DNA of 64,000 nucleotides from a bacterium (GTDB lineage: Bacteria; Bacteroidota; Ignavibacteria; Ignavibacteriales; Ignavibacteriaceae). Both the position numbers and the translations under genes were made by a program. The stretch lies in assembly GCA_016716565.1 (NCBI GenBank), contig JADJWC010000003.1, forward strand, positions 1 through 64,000, read 5' to 3'. Below are positions 17,070 through 25,626 of the stretch, in pieces (positions within the stretch are counted from its first letter, which is position 1; the number at the start of each line of letters is the position of its first letter). The notes under the pieces are model-generated. The model was not told where the DNA came from, did not search any database, and was given only the letters and a program-made list of their open reading frames with translations.

Positions 17070-18401
17070 ATGATGTGGATTGAACTTCTGATTCTCTTTG
17101 CCTGCATAGTGATAGGTGCGCGGCTCGGTGGAATCGGATTAGGTACAATGGGTGGGATCGGGCTGGTAATTCTGGTTTTTGTCTTCGGACTTCCGCCGGG
17201 ATCACCGCCCGGAATTGTGCTTGGAATGATAATCGCGGTAATCACAGCATTAGCGTCTATGCAATCAGCGGGTGGACTGGATTATCTGATCTCTTTCGCC
17301 ACAAAAGTGATGCGAAAGAAACCTCAATACATAACATTCGTTGCACCTTTTGTTACTTACTTTTTAATATTAGCCAGTGGAACACAGCATGTAATATATG
17401 CATTGTTACCGGTTATTGCTGAAGTATCAACAAAAGCAGGTGTACGTCCTGAAAGACCACTGTCAATAAGTGTTACTGCTTCAATGTATGGAGTTATATC
17501 CTCACCGATCAGTGCAGCAACTGTTGCATTGCTAGCAGCACTTGTATCCTATAATGTCAGTTTACTTCAAATTATGATGGTGATTATTCCAGCATCAATT
17601 TTAGGATTAATAGTCGGGACACTATCAGTTGCCTGGAAAGGTAAAGACCTTAAAGATGATCCTGAATATCAGGAAAAATTAAAGTCTGGTAAAATCCAGG
17701 AATCGACTGCTGCCGTTGAAATGGCAAAAGAAAAAATAGGCAACGCAAGAAATTCTCTAATCATTTTTTTAGTCGCAATAGTTGTAGTAGTTCTGATAGG
17801 AATCTTTCCACAGTTTCGCCCAACCTATGAGATATTTTCAGGTAAAGAACCAATACTTGAGCAATTAGAAATGGGTGATGCGATTATGATCATAATGCTC
17901 GCAACCGCAGGTATTATGATGATGTTTTTCAAAGCAAAACCAGGCGAAGCAGTCAAAGGAAGTATTATGACAGGTGGTGTAGTTGCGGTTATATCAATAC
18001 TCGGTGTCTCGTGGATGGGTTCATCTTTTTTTGAGGGCAACAGAATAGAAATTGTTGATGGAATATCGGGACTTATTCAACAAGCTCCTTGGGTTCTTGC
18101 ACTTGGTTTATTTGTTCTTTCAATGCTTTTATTCAGTCAGGCTGCAACTGTTGTGACTTTAATGCCGGTTGGCGTTGCATTGGGAATGCCATTATGGGTA
18201 TTGATTGCAGTTTATCCTGCAGTGAACGGATTTTTCTTCTTACCAACCTACGGAACTGTATTGGCAGCAGTTTCATTTGATCGAACCGGAACAACGAAAA
18301 TCGGGAAGTACTTATTGAATCATAGTTTTATGCTTCCCGGAATCGTGTGCCTTGTAGCTACAACAATCTTTGCATTCATAATTAGTTCATTTGTTTTATA
18401 A
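17070..18401 (+). CDS. anaerobic C4-dicarboxylate transporter, DcuA/DcuB family
   Basis: 443 residues, about 10-12 hydrophobic segments. The N-terminus ('ARLGGIGLGTMGGIGLVILVFVF', 'PPGIVLGMIIAVITALASMQSAGGLD') and 'PFVTYFLILASGTQHVIYALLP' closely follow E. coli DcuB. 'RPERPLSISVTASMYGVISSPISAA' is the family's central signature. These carriers exchange fumarate, malate, aspartate and succinate across the inner membrane, and DcuA is linked to aspartate uptake. Only 18 bases separate it from the aspartase gene. Its likely job is to import fumarate (or aspartate) in exchange for succinate. DcuA versus DcuB is not resolved. Confidence 0.92.
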   Translation: MMWIELLILFACIVIGARLGGIGLGTMGGIGLVILVFVFGLPPGSPPGIVLGMIIAVITALASMQSAGGLDYLISFATKVMRKKPQYITFVAPFVTYFLILASGTQHVIYALLPVIAEVSTKAGVRPERPLSISVTASMYGVISSPISAATVALLAALVSYNVSLLQIMMVIIPASILGLIVGTLSVAWKGKDLKDDPEYQEKLKSGKIQESTAAVEMAKEKIGNARNSLIIFLVAIVVVVLIGIFPQFRPTYEIFSGKEPILEQLEMGDAIMIIMLATAGIMMMFFKAKPGEAVKGSIMTGGVVAVISILGVSWMGSSFFEGNRIEIVDGISGLIQQAPWVLALGLFVLSMLLFSQAATVVTLMPVGVALGMPLWVLIAVYPAVNGFFFLPTYGTVLAAVSFDRTGTTKIGKYLLNHSFMLPGIVCLVATTIFAFIISSFVL

Positions 18402-18419
18402 ATTTTATTGGAGTCAATA

Positions 18420-19886
18420 ATGTTATCAGTGAAAAAAATATTTTTATCAGTCATTGTTGGATTGATATTTTTGCCAGCAATCCTGTTTGCACAGGATGGC
18501 GGATTCAGAACAGAGCACGATTTGCTTGGTGATAAGCAAATTCCAAACGATGCATATTATGGTGTGCAGACTATGCGTGCCTTAGAGAATTTTCAGATCA
18601 GTGGGCAGACCACAAAAGATTATCCTGAATTAGTAAATGCTTTTGTGATAGTAAAACTTGCTGCTGCAAGAGCCAACTATGAATCAGGTGCTTTACCAAA
18701 ATATGTTCTTGATGCAGTTGAAAAAGCCTGCAAAGAAGTTCTCGCAGGAAAATATCACGATCAGTTTTTAGTTGATTTGTATCAAGGCGGTGCCGGAACT
18801 TCAGCAAATATGAATGTGAATGAAGTTCTTGCGAACATCGCTCTTGAATTGAGCGGTAAGCAAAAAGGAGATTATGCCTACATTGAACCTCACGATCATT
18901 TGAATATGTCCCAATCAACAAACGATTCTTATCCTACATCTCTTCACGTTGCAATTATTCTTATGAATCAAAAACTTCTTCCTGAACTCGAAGCTCTGGT
19001 TGCTACATTCGAAAAGAAAAGAAAAGAGTTTGAAAATATTTTGAAGATGGGAAGAACTGAACTTCAGGATGCTGTCCCGATGACACTTGGACAGGAATTC
19101 TATGCTTTTGCAAATCAGCTTAAAGCTTCAATTGATGAGCTTAAACAAGCCGAAGAAAATTTATATGTAATAAATATGGGCGGAACTGCCATCGGAACTA
19201 AGCTCACAGCACAAAAAGGATTTGTAGAAAACTGTGCAAAACATCTTGGCGAAATCTTGAAAAAGAAAATTGTTCCAGCAGATGATTTAATTGCGGCTAC
19301 CTCAGATCTCACGGGTTTTGCTAATTACTCAAACGCATTAAACACACTCTCAATAAGACTCTCAAAGATAGCAAGCGATTTAATTCTTTTAGCATCTGGT
19401 CCGCGAACCGGTTTGTTCGAAATAAATCTTCCTCCACTTCAACCTGGCTCTTCAATTATGCCGGGGAAAGTTAATCCTGTAATGCCAGAGTTAATGAATC
19501 TTGTTACATTCAAAGTGATGGGGAATAACGTTGCTGTAACAATTGCTTCAAAGACCGGTCAGCTTCAGCTTAATGCTTATGAACCGCTGGCAATTTCATG
19601 CATACTGGAATCACAAAAACTTCTTACAAACACAATGAAAGCATTCCGTACGAGTTGCATTGATGGAATTACAGCAAACGAAGAAGTGATGACAAAATAC
19701 ATTAATCAGAGTGTTGGAATCGTAACAGCACTTAACCCGGTTCTTGGTTATGAAAAGACAACCGAGCTGGCAAAAGAAGCTCTCGAAACAAGCAAAGGGA
19801 TTCTGGAACTGATTCGTGAGAAAAAACTTTTAACGGAAGATCAGATAAAAGAATTACTCGACCCGAAAAAAATGACAGGGCAGTAG
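18420..19886 (+). CDS. aspA: aspartate ammonia-lyase (aspartase) with Sec signal peptide
   Basis: 488 residues from ATG 18420, chosen over the in-frame TTG at 18408 because GGAGTC lies just before it. Aspartase splits aspartate to fumarate and ammonia. Blocks 'DLLGDKQIPNDAYYGVQT', 'YQGGAGTSANMNVNEVLAN', 'MSQSTNDSYPT' and 'GSSIMPGKVNP' (343-353, catalytic serine loop) show the aspartase/fumarase superfamily. 'QSTND' and overall similarity to E. coli AspA favour aspartase over class II fumarase. Oddly, the first ~25 residues (KK, then a long hydrophobic run, 'ILFAQ') form a classical cleavable signal, so the enzyme should be periplasmic. It is the last gene of the cluster. Confidence 0.86.
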   Translation: MLSVKKIFLSVIVGLIFLPAILFAQDGGFRTEHDLLGDKQIPNDAYYGVQTMRALENFQISGQTTKDYPELVNAFVIVKLAAARANYESGALPKYVLDAVEKACKEVLAGKYHDQFLVDLYQGGAGTSANMNVNEVLANIALELSGKQKGDYAYIEPHDHLNMSQSTNDSYPTSLHVAIILMNQKLLPELEALVATFEKKRKEFENILKMGRTELQDAVPMTLGQEFYAFANQLKASIDELKQAEENLYVINMGGTAIGTKLTAQKGFVENCAKHLGEILKKKIVPADDLIAATSDLTGFANYSNALNTLSIRLSKIASDLILLASGPRTGLFEINLPPLQPGSSIMPGKVNPVMPELMNLVTFKVMGNNVAVTIASKTGQLQLNAYEPLAISCILESQKLLTNTMKAFRTSCIDGITANEEVMTKYINQSVGIVTALNPVLGYEKTTELAKEALETSKGILELIREKKLLTEDQIKELLDPKKMTGQ

Positions 19887-19923
19887 TTAACATTTAATCT
19901 ATAAAGGATGCCCAACATAATTT

Positions 19924-19978
19924 AAAATATCTCCGGTACCTGCCTACCGTCAGGCAGGTTTATGCCGGAGAATATTTT
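19924..19978 (+). terminator. nested hairpin, likely terminator of the aspartate cluster
   Basis: The outer stem (19924-19936 with 19965-19978, one bulged A) carries CTCCGG/CCGGAG. An inner stem ACCTGCCT/AGGCAGGT (19938-19945, 19952-19959) lies within, and five T follow at 19975-19979. The inner CCTGCC/GGCAGG palindrome resembles a dispersed intergenic repeat, so this may be a repeat serving as a terminator. Confidence 0.6.
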
Positions 19979-20037
19979 TCATACGGCAGGATGCATTTAA
20001 ATGTGTTTTAATAATTATTTATTTGGAGGAAACTATT

Positions 20038-21138
20038 ATGGCAGCAATAGATCAAAAATTTACTGATGAAGCGTACTATACAAAAGCCATAGCCGTCTCT
20101 TTAAGAATTGGTTTTGTCGCGTTATTGGTTATTCTGTCCTACTGGATACTTAAACCATTCTTATTTGTAATTATGTGGGGTATCATAATAGCGGTTGGTA
20201 TTTATCCATTATTTAAAAAGTTTGCTGCATTACTTGGTAACAGAACAAAACTTGCTGCTACTATAATAACTTTGTTTGCATTAGCAATTTTAATTGTGCC
20301 ATCATATTTTTTAATGGAATCTGCAATTGGGGGTATAAAAAATCTTGCTGCAGAACTGGAAGAGGGAACATTTAAAATTCCACCTCCCGATGACAATATT
20401 GCAGATTGGCCGGTGATAGGAAAACCGGTTTATGATGCATGGAAACTTGCTTCAGTCAATATTGAGGGAGCTATCAAAGCATTTGAGCCCCAGATAAAAG
20501 AATTTGCATCAAATATTTTTGCCGGTATTCTGGGATTGGGTTCTACTGTACTGCTCACACTTGTATCTATTATAATTGCTGGTGCATTATTAGCAAAAGC
20601 AGACTCTGCAGAAATTGTTGCACGGAAAGCATTCAGAGTCTTAATTGGTAAAAAAGGTGAGGGATTTACAGAACTTGCTGGTGCTACAATAAGAAGTGTT
20701 GTCCAGGGAGTGTTAGGTGTAGCATTTATTCAAGCTGTAGCATCCGGGATTGTGATGCTGATATTCAACATCCCATTAGCTGGTCTCTGGGCGTTGATTG
20801 TACTATTCCTTGCAATAATTCAGCTGCCGCCATTATTAATATTACTTCCTATTGCCATTTATGGCTTTAGTTTCCTGGATACAACTTCCGCGATAATTTT
20901 TCTTGTACTAAGTGTAATTATTAGTTTTTCTGATGCATTGCTAAAACCAATTTTCTTAGGCAGAGGTGTTGACGTACCTACTTTAGTAATATTACTTGGC
21001 GCAATAGGCGGGATGATGCTTGCCGGTGTCATCGGATTATTTGTCGGTGCTGTTGTTCTCGCAATCGCATATAAAGTTTACCAGGCTTTACTTAAGGACA
21101 TTTCGCTTCCGGAGGATGATACTGTAAAGCAGAATTAA
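20038..21138 (+). CDS. AI-2E family transporter-like membrane protein
   Basis: 366 residues from ATG 20038, preferred over TTG 20023 because GGAGG lies immediately upstream. About 7-8 hydrophobic segments: early helices at residues 25-90, a soluble stretch, then helices from 165 on. The 'VQGVLGVAFIQAVASGI' block and 'PPLLILLPIAIYGF...LKPIFLGRGVD' are typical of the PF01594 (AI-2E/TqsA/PerM) superfamily. Members have been tied to autoinducer-2 or Na+/H+ transport; the substrate here is unknown. It stands alone between the aspartate cluster and the RND efflux genes. Confidence 0.88.
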   Translation: MAAIDQKFTDEAYYTKAIAVSLRIGFVALLVILSYWILKPFLFVIMWGIIIAVGIYPLFKKFAALLGNRTKLAATIITLFALAILIVPSYFLMESAIGGIKNLAAELEEGTFKIPPPDDNIADWPVIGKPVYDAWKLASVNIEGAIKAFEPQIKEFASNIFAGILGLGSTVLLTLVSIIIAGALLAKADSAEIVARKAFRVLIGKKGEGFTELAGATIRSVVQGVLGVAFIQAVASGIVMLIFNIPLAGLWALIVLFLAIIQLPPLLILLPIAIYGFSFLDTTSAIIFLVLSVIISFSDALLKPIFLGRGVDVPTLVILLGAIGGMMLAGVIGLFVGAVVLAIAYKVYQALLKDISLPEDDTVKQN

Positions 21139-21266
21139 ATCAGAAATTGAAGCAGTTACAGGAAGTTAAAATAGAATAATCTGAACTATTATAATTAAAT
21201 TTTGCCAGAGTAAAAATTTTATTAATAAAAAATCTAAAGTTCTTTTCCTATAAAGGAGTAATAAAA

Positions 21267-22441
21267 ATGATGAATCTGAAAGACGATCAGATGTCTTCAC
21301 TCGACTATTTTCAATAATAGCAACCAGCTTTATACTCTTCGCTTGCGGCGAAGAAGCTGTTGAAATGAAACCTCTTGAAGTCAAAGTAACAAAAGTAGTC
21401 GCAAAAGACGTTCCAATTACCCGTGAATGGGTTGGCCAGACTCTCGGTGCTGTTGACATTGAAATACGTGCGAGAGTAGATGGATGGCTGCAGGGAATTT
21501 ACTTTGCAGAGGGAAGTGAAGTCAGAGAAGGAACCTTACTTTATAAAATAGATGCGACTGAATATGAGCAGGCAGTAGCTGAGGCTCAGGGTAATGTTGC
21601 TTCAATAAAAACACTGTTAGCGCAGGCTGAGGATGATGTAAAACGATATACTCCTCTCGCAGAAGTTGGTGCAGTAAGTAAGCGTGACCTCGAAATTGCA
21701 ATTTCAACTTACGAAGCTAGAAAAGGCGAATTGGATGCAGCAATGGCAGCATTGAATATTGCCCAAGTCAATCTCGGTTATGCAACAATTACGGCTCCCA
21801 TTACCGGATTGATTGGTATCTCTGCTGCAAGAGTTGGGGATTTTGTAGGTCGTCCACCTAATCCTGTAATTTTAAATACTATTTCGAGAATTGATTCTAT
21901 CCATGTCCGCTTTTCAATTTCGGAACAGGAGTATCTCTATCTCGCTAAAAAATTAGGCGAGATAGAAAAAGATCCGGCAAGAAAAAGAAGAGAGCTTGAA
22001 ATGGTATTAGCTGATGGCTCAGTTTACGATCAGAAAGGCTACGTTGTTTTTGCTCAGAGACAAATTGATGCTACAACAGGAACTTTACAATTTGAAGCAT
22101 CCTTCCCTAATAAATCAAAAATTCTCAGACCCGGACAGTTTGCAAAAATTCGAACTGTTGTTGAAGAACGAAAAGGTGCTTTAGTAATTCCTACGCGTGC
22201 AATGGTAGAACTTCAGGGACAGTTTACAGTTTTCGTTGTTGATGAAAACAATAAAGTTCAGCTTAGAGTAGTGAATACATCTACCACCTTCGGTCAGTAT
22301 ACAGTAATTGAATCAGGTTTGAAGGAAGGGGACAGAGTTATTGTTGAAGGAATGATGAAAGTAAAACCTGATATGGTTGTTGCTCCTGTCGATTTTATAA
22401 TGAATGAAAATGCTGATAAGAATCCAGGGGGAAATAAATAA
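21267..22441 (+). CDS. RND efflux membrane-fusion lipoprotein, start frameshifted
   Basis: The in-frame part from 21365 is an AcrA/HlyD-type adaptor: 'REWVGQTLGAVDIEIRARV', 'LYKIDATEYEQAVAEA' coiled-coil hairpin, 'ITAPITGLIGIS', 'RPGQFAKIRTVV'. It lacks a signal in that frame. The open frame immediately upstream encodes 'FSIIATSFILFACGE', a lipobox with Cys, but has no start codon. AAAGGAG (21252-21257) precedes ATG 21267/21270, which is one base out of frame. One extra base (AA at 21273, or the T4 run at 21308-21311) restores the lipoprotein. Stop overlaps the pump start (TAATG). The complete adaptor is therefore probably about 391 residues. Confidence 0.85.
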
Positions 22442-25400
22442 TGGCAAATTTTTTCATTAACCGACCGATTGTTGCGATGGTTATCTCCATCGTGATGGTT
22501 CTCGTTGGAATAATAGTAATGCGGGGACTTCCAATATCTCAGTTCCCCGATATTGTTCCTCCGATGATAAACGTTACGACAACATACATTGGTGCTTCAT
22601 CTGTAGACGTTGAACAATCAGTTGCAACTCCGCTTGAGCAGCAGATCAACGGTGTTGAAAACATGATTTATATGAAGTCCATCAATGCAAATGATGGAAC
22701 TCTCACTTTGCAGGTTTCGTTTGATGTTGGTTCTGATCTGGATATGTCAAATGTTCTTACACAGAATCGTGTTAACCAGGCAACCGCATTTCTCCCAGGT
22801 TCAGTAAAAAATTATGGTGTCACAGTAAAAAAATCTCTTGTTTTTCCTTTACTTCTTGTTACATTAAAATCGCCGGAAGGGCAATTCGATAATAACTTCC
22901 TCAGCAACTATGCATCAATAAATATCAATGACTACCTTAGCAGAACTAGAGGTGTTGGTGATGTAAAACTTTTCGGAGGTAGTGATTATGCAATGCGTAT
23001 CTGGGTTAAGCCTGATGTTCTTGGTAAACTCGGTCTAACAGTTCCTGAAATTGTAAAAGCTGTTCAGGATCAGAACGTTATTAGTCCTGCCGGACAAATT
23101 GGTGGTCCGCCTGCACCAGAAGGCACTGATTTTACATATACAGTAAGAACTCAGGGAAGATTATTGAATGAAGAGGAGTTTGGAAATATTATAATCCGAA
23201 CTAATCCCGATGGTTCACAGCTACGTATGAAAGATATTGCCAGGATCGAACTTGGTACTCTGCTTTATAATATGATTGGAAGAAACAACGGTAAACCTGC
23301 TGCCGTAGTTGCAGTATATCAGCTTCCCGGATCAAATGCTATTGAGGTAGCAGAGCAAATAAAAGAGACGATGAATGAACTTTCGAAAAATTTTCCTCCG
23401 GGAATGGTTCACGAAATTTCTCTCGACACTACTCTTCCAATAGAAGAAGGAATTACTGAGATAGTTCATACTTTATTTGAGGCAGTTCTGCTAGTTATAC
23501 TTGTTGTGTTTATCTTTTTGCAGAACTGGCGTGCAACGTTAATTCCGCTGCTTACAGTACCTGTTTCATTGATTTCAACATTCATTGTTTTCCCGATGCT
23601 TGGCTTTTCGATAAACACTCTTTCACTATTGGGAATGGTGCTTGCAATCGGAATTGTGGTTGATGATGCGATAGTTGTTGTAGAAGCCGTTATGCATCAT
23701 ATCGAACATGGGATGACACCTAAAGAAGCAACAGTTCAGGCAATGAAAGAAGTATCAGGACCCGTAGTTGCAATCGCTCTTATCTTAGCTGCTGTATTCG
23801 TACCGGTAGCTTTTATGGGTGGAATTACAGGAATGTTGTATCAGCAGTTTGCTATTACAATTGCTATCTCAGTTTTGTTCTCAGCTTTCAATGCACTCAC
23901 ATTAAGTCCGGCATTAGCAGCAAAGCTGTTAAAACCAAAAGGAGGAAAAAAATCTCCACTGGAAAAATTTTATGTATGGTTCAATAAAAAGTTTGATAAG
24001 TTCACTGGAAGCTATCTTTCACTAACAAGCATTCTGGTTAGAAAAATTTCCAGGAGTGTGATATTCATAGGAATAGTCTTAGTGTTGACTCTTCTTTTGT
24101 TTAAAGCTGTTCCAGGTGGATTCGTTCCTGAAGAAGATAATGGCTATTTCCTGATAAACGTACAGCTTCCAGATGCAAGTTCGCTTCAACGTACTGATTT
24201 AGTTTGTAAAAAAGTTGAACGGATTCTTGCTGAAACACCAGGTATCGATAACTATACAACCATTTCAGGATACAGTATCATTACTCAGGTAGTAAGTCCA
24301 AACGTTGGTGGATTTTTTATTTCCATGAAACCCTGGGGTGAAAGAACCGAAACCTCTCAAAGATCTTTTGAAACTATAAGAGCCTTAAACAAAAGATTTG
24401 CTGAAGAAATTCCTGAGGCTTTTATTTATGTGTTCGGACCGCCTGCAATCCAGGGATTAGGCACCGGTGCCGGTTTTACATTTTTACTTCAGGATAAAAG
24501 CGGAAATACACCGGTAGATCTTAGTATGGAAGTTCAAAGATTTATAACTGAAGCAAAGAAAAGACCGGAGATTGGAAATATTGCTACGTTTTATAGAGCA
24601 ACAGTTCCACAAGTTATGGCTTCTGTTGATCGTGATAAAGTTTTAAAGCAGGGAGTTACAATTGCGGATGTAAATACAACGCTTGGCTCACTGCTCGGTG
24701 CAAATTATATAAATGACTTTAACAGATTTGGCCGAGTCTATAAAGTTTACCTTTCAGCAGAAGGCGAGTATCGTGATGAAACCTGGGATCTCAGTCAATA
24801 TTTTGTAAGAAATAATCAAGGCAGTATGGTTCCTCTCAACACACTTGTTAAGATGGAATCAACCAGAGGTCCCGAGTATACAAACCGCTTCAATCTTTTC
24901 CGCGCAGCAGAATTGACAGGAGTACCTGCACCCGGATATACATCTACAGATGCAATCAATGCACTTAAAGAAGTTGCTGATCAGGTTCTTCCGCAAGGTT
25001 GGGGATATGATTGGGCGAATATGTCTTATCAGGAAGTTAAAGCAGCCGGAACAGGTGCAACGGTTTTTATCTTTGCACTACTCTTCGTATTCCTGATTCT
25101 TTCTGCTCAGTATGAAAGCTGGTCTTTACCTCTCAGCGTTTTACTCGGAGTTCCTTTTGCTGTATTTGGAGCAATGACAGGATTGTGGATTGCAAGATTT
25201 TTCAGTGACAGTTATGTGAATAATGTATTTGCTCAGATTGGTTTTGTAACTCTCATCGGACTTGCGGCTAAAAATGCAATTCTGATTGTAGAGTTTGCGA
25301 AGATGAAAAAGGAACAAGGGATGGAAGTTGCTGCTGCTGCACTCGATGCAGCTAAACTTCGTCTCCGCCCTATTTTGATGACTTCATTTGCATTCATACT

Positions 25401-25626
25401 TGGAGTTCTTCCACTTGTAAGAGCATCAGGTGCTGGTGCTGAAGCTAGAAAAGTAATGGGACTTGCAGTGTTTGCCGGACTTCTGATTGCAACATCCCTT
25501 GCAATCTACATAATACCATCTCTCTTTGTTATGGTAGAAAAATATTTTGTGAAAGAGAAAAAAACTAAAGAACCTTCTCCAGTAATTGCACAAAATCCCG
25601 GTTCAGAGGAGAAAGGAGGACACTGA
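22441..25626 (+). CDS. RND multidrug efflux pump, AcrB/HAE1 family
   Basis: 1061 residues, the inner-membrane drug/proton antiporter of a tripartite pump. N-terminal 'FFINRPIVAMVISIVMVLVG', the porter-domain 'VEQSVATPLEQQINGVENM', the TM4 'GIVVDDAIVVVEAV' with paired Asp for proton relay, and the second-half 'IGFVTLIGLAAKNAILIVEFA' are all present. The length (about 1030-1060) and 12-helix plan are normal. It sits exactly between the adaptor and outer-membrane factor genes, each overlapping by 1 base. Substrates are probably hydrophobic drugs or dyes, but specificity cannot be read. Confidence 0.95.
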   Translation: MANFFINRPIVAMVISIVMVLVGIIVMRGLPISQFPDIVPPMINVTTTYIGASSVDVEQSVATPLEQQINGVENMIYMKSINANDGTLTLQVSFDVGSDLDMSNVLTQNRVNQATAFLPGSVKNYGVTVKKSLVFPLLLVTLKSPEGQFDNNFLSNYASININDYLSRTRGVGDVKLFGGSDYAMRIWVKPDVLGKLGLTVPEIVKAVQDQNVISPAGQIGGPPAPEGTDFTYTVRTQGRLLNEEEFGNIIIRTNPDGSQLRMKDIARIELGTLLYNMIGRNNGKPAAVVAVYQLPGSNAIEVAEQIKETMNELSKNFPPGMVHEISLDTTLPIEEGITEIVHTLFEAVLLVILVVFIFLQNWRATLIPLLTVPVSLISTFIVFPMLGFSINTLSLLGMVLAIGIVVDDAIVVVEAVMHHIEHGMTPKEATVQAMKEVSGPVVAIALILAAVFVPVAFMGGITGMLYQQFAITIAISVLFSAFNALTLSPALAAKLLKPKGGKKSPLEKFYVWFNKKFDKFTGSYLSLTSILVRKISRSVIFIGIVLVLTLLLFKAVPGGFVPEEDNGYFLINVQLPDASSLQRTDLVCKKVERILAETPGIDNYTTISGYSIITQVVSPNVGGFFISMKPWGERTETSQRSFETIRALNKRFAEEIPEAFIYVFGPPAIQGLGTGAGFTFLLQDKSGNTPVDLSMEVQRFITEAKKRPEIGNIATFYRATVPQVMASVDRDKVLKQGVTIADVNTTLGSLLGANYINDFNRFGRVYKVYLSAEGEYRDETWDLSQYFVRNNQGSMVPLNTLVKMESTRGPEYTNRFNLFRAAELTGVPAPGYTSTDAINALKEVADQVLPQGWGYDWANMSYQEVKAAGTGATVFIFALLFVFLILSAQYESWSLPLSVLLGVPFAVFGAMTGLWIARFFSDSYVNNVFAQIGFVTLIGLAAKNAILIVEFAKMKKEQGMEVAAAALDAAKLRLRPILMTSFAFILGVLPLVRASGAGAEARKVMGLAVFAGLLIATSLAIYIIPSLFVMVEKYFVKEKKTKEPSPVIAQNPGSEEKGGH

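Noticed and set aside
18420..19886. Class II fumarase instead of aspartase
   Set aside because: The QSTND block, overall similarity to AspA and neighbouring asparaginase/AspT favour aspartase, though enzyme assay would be decisive.
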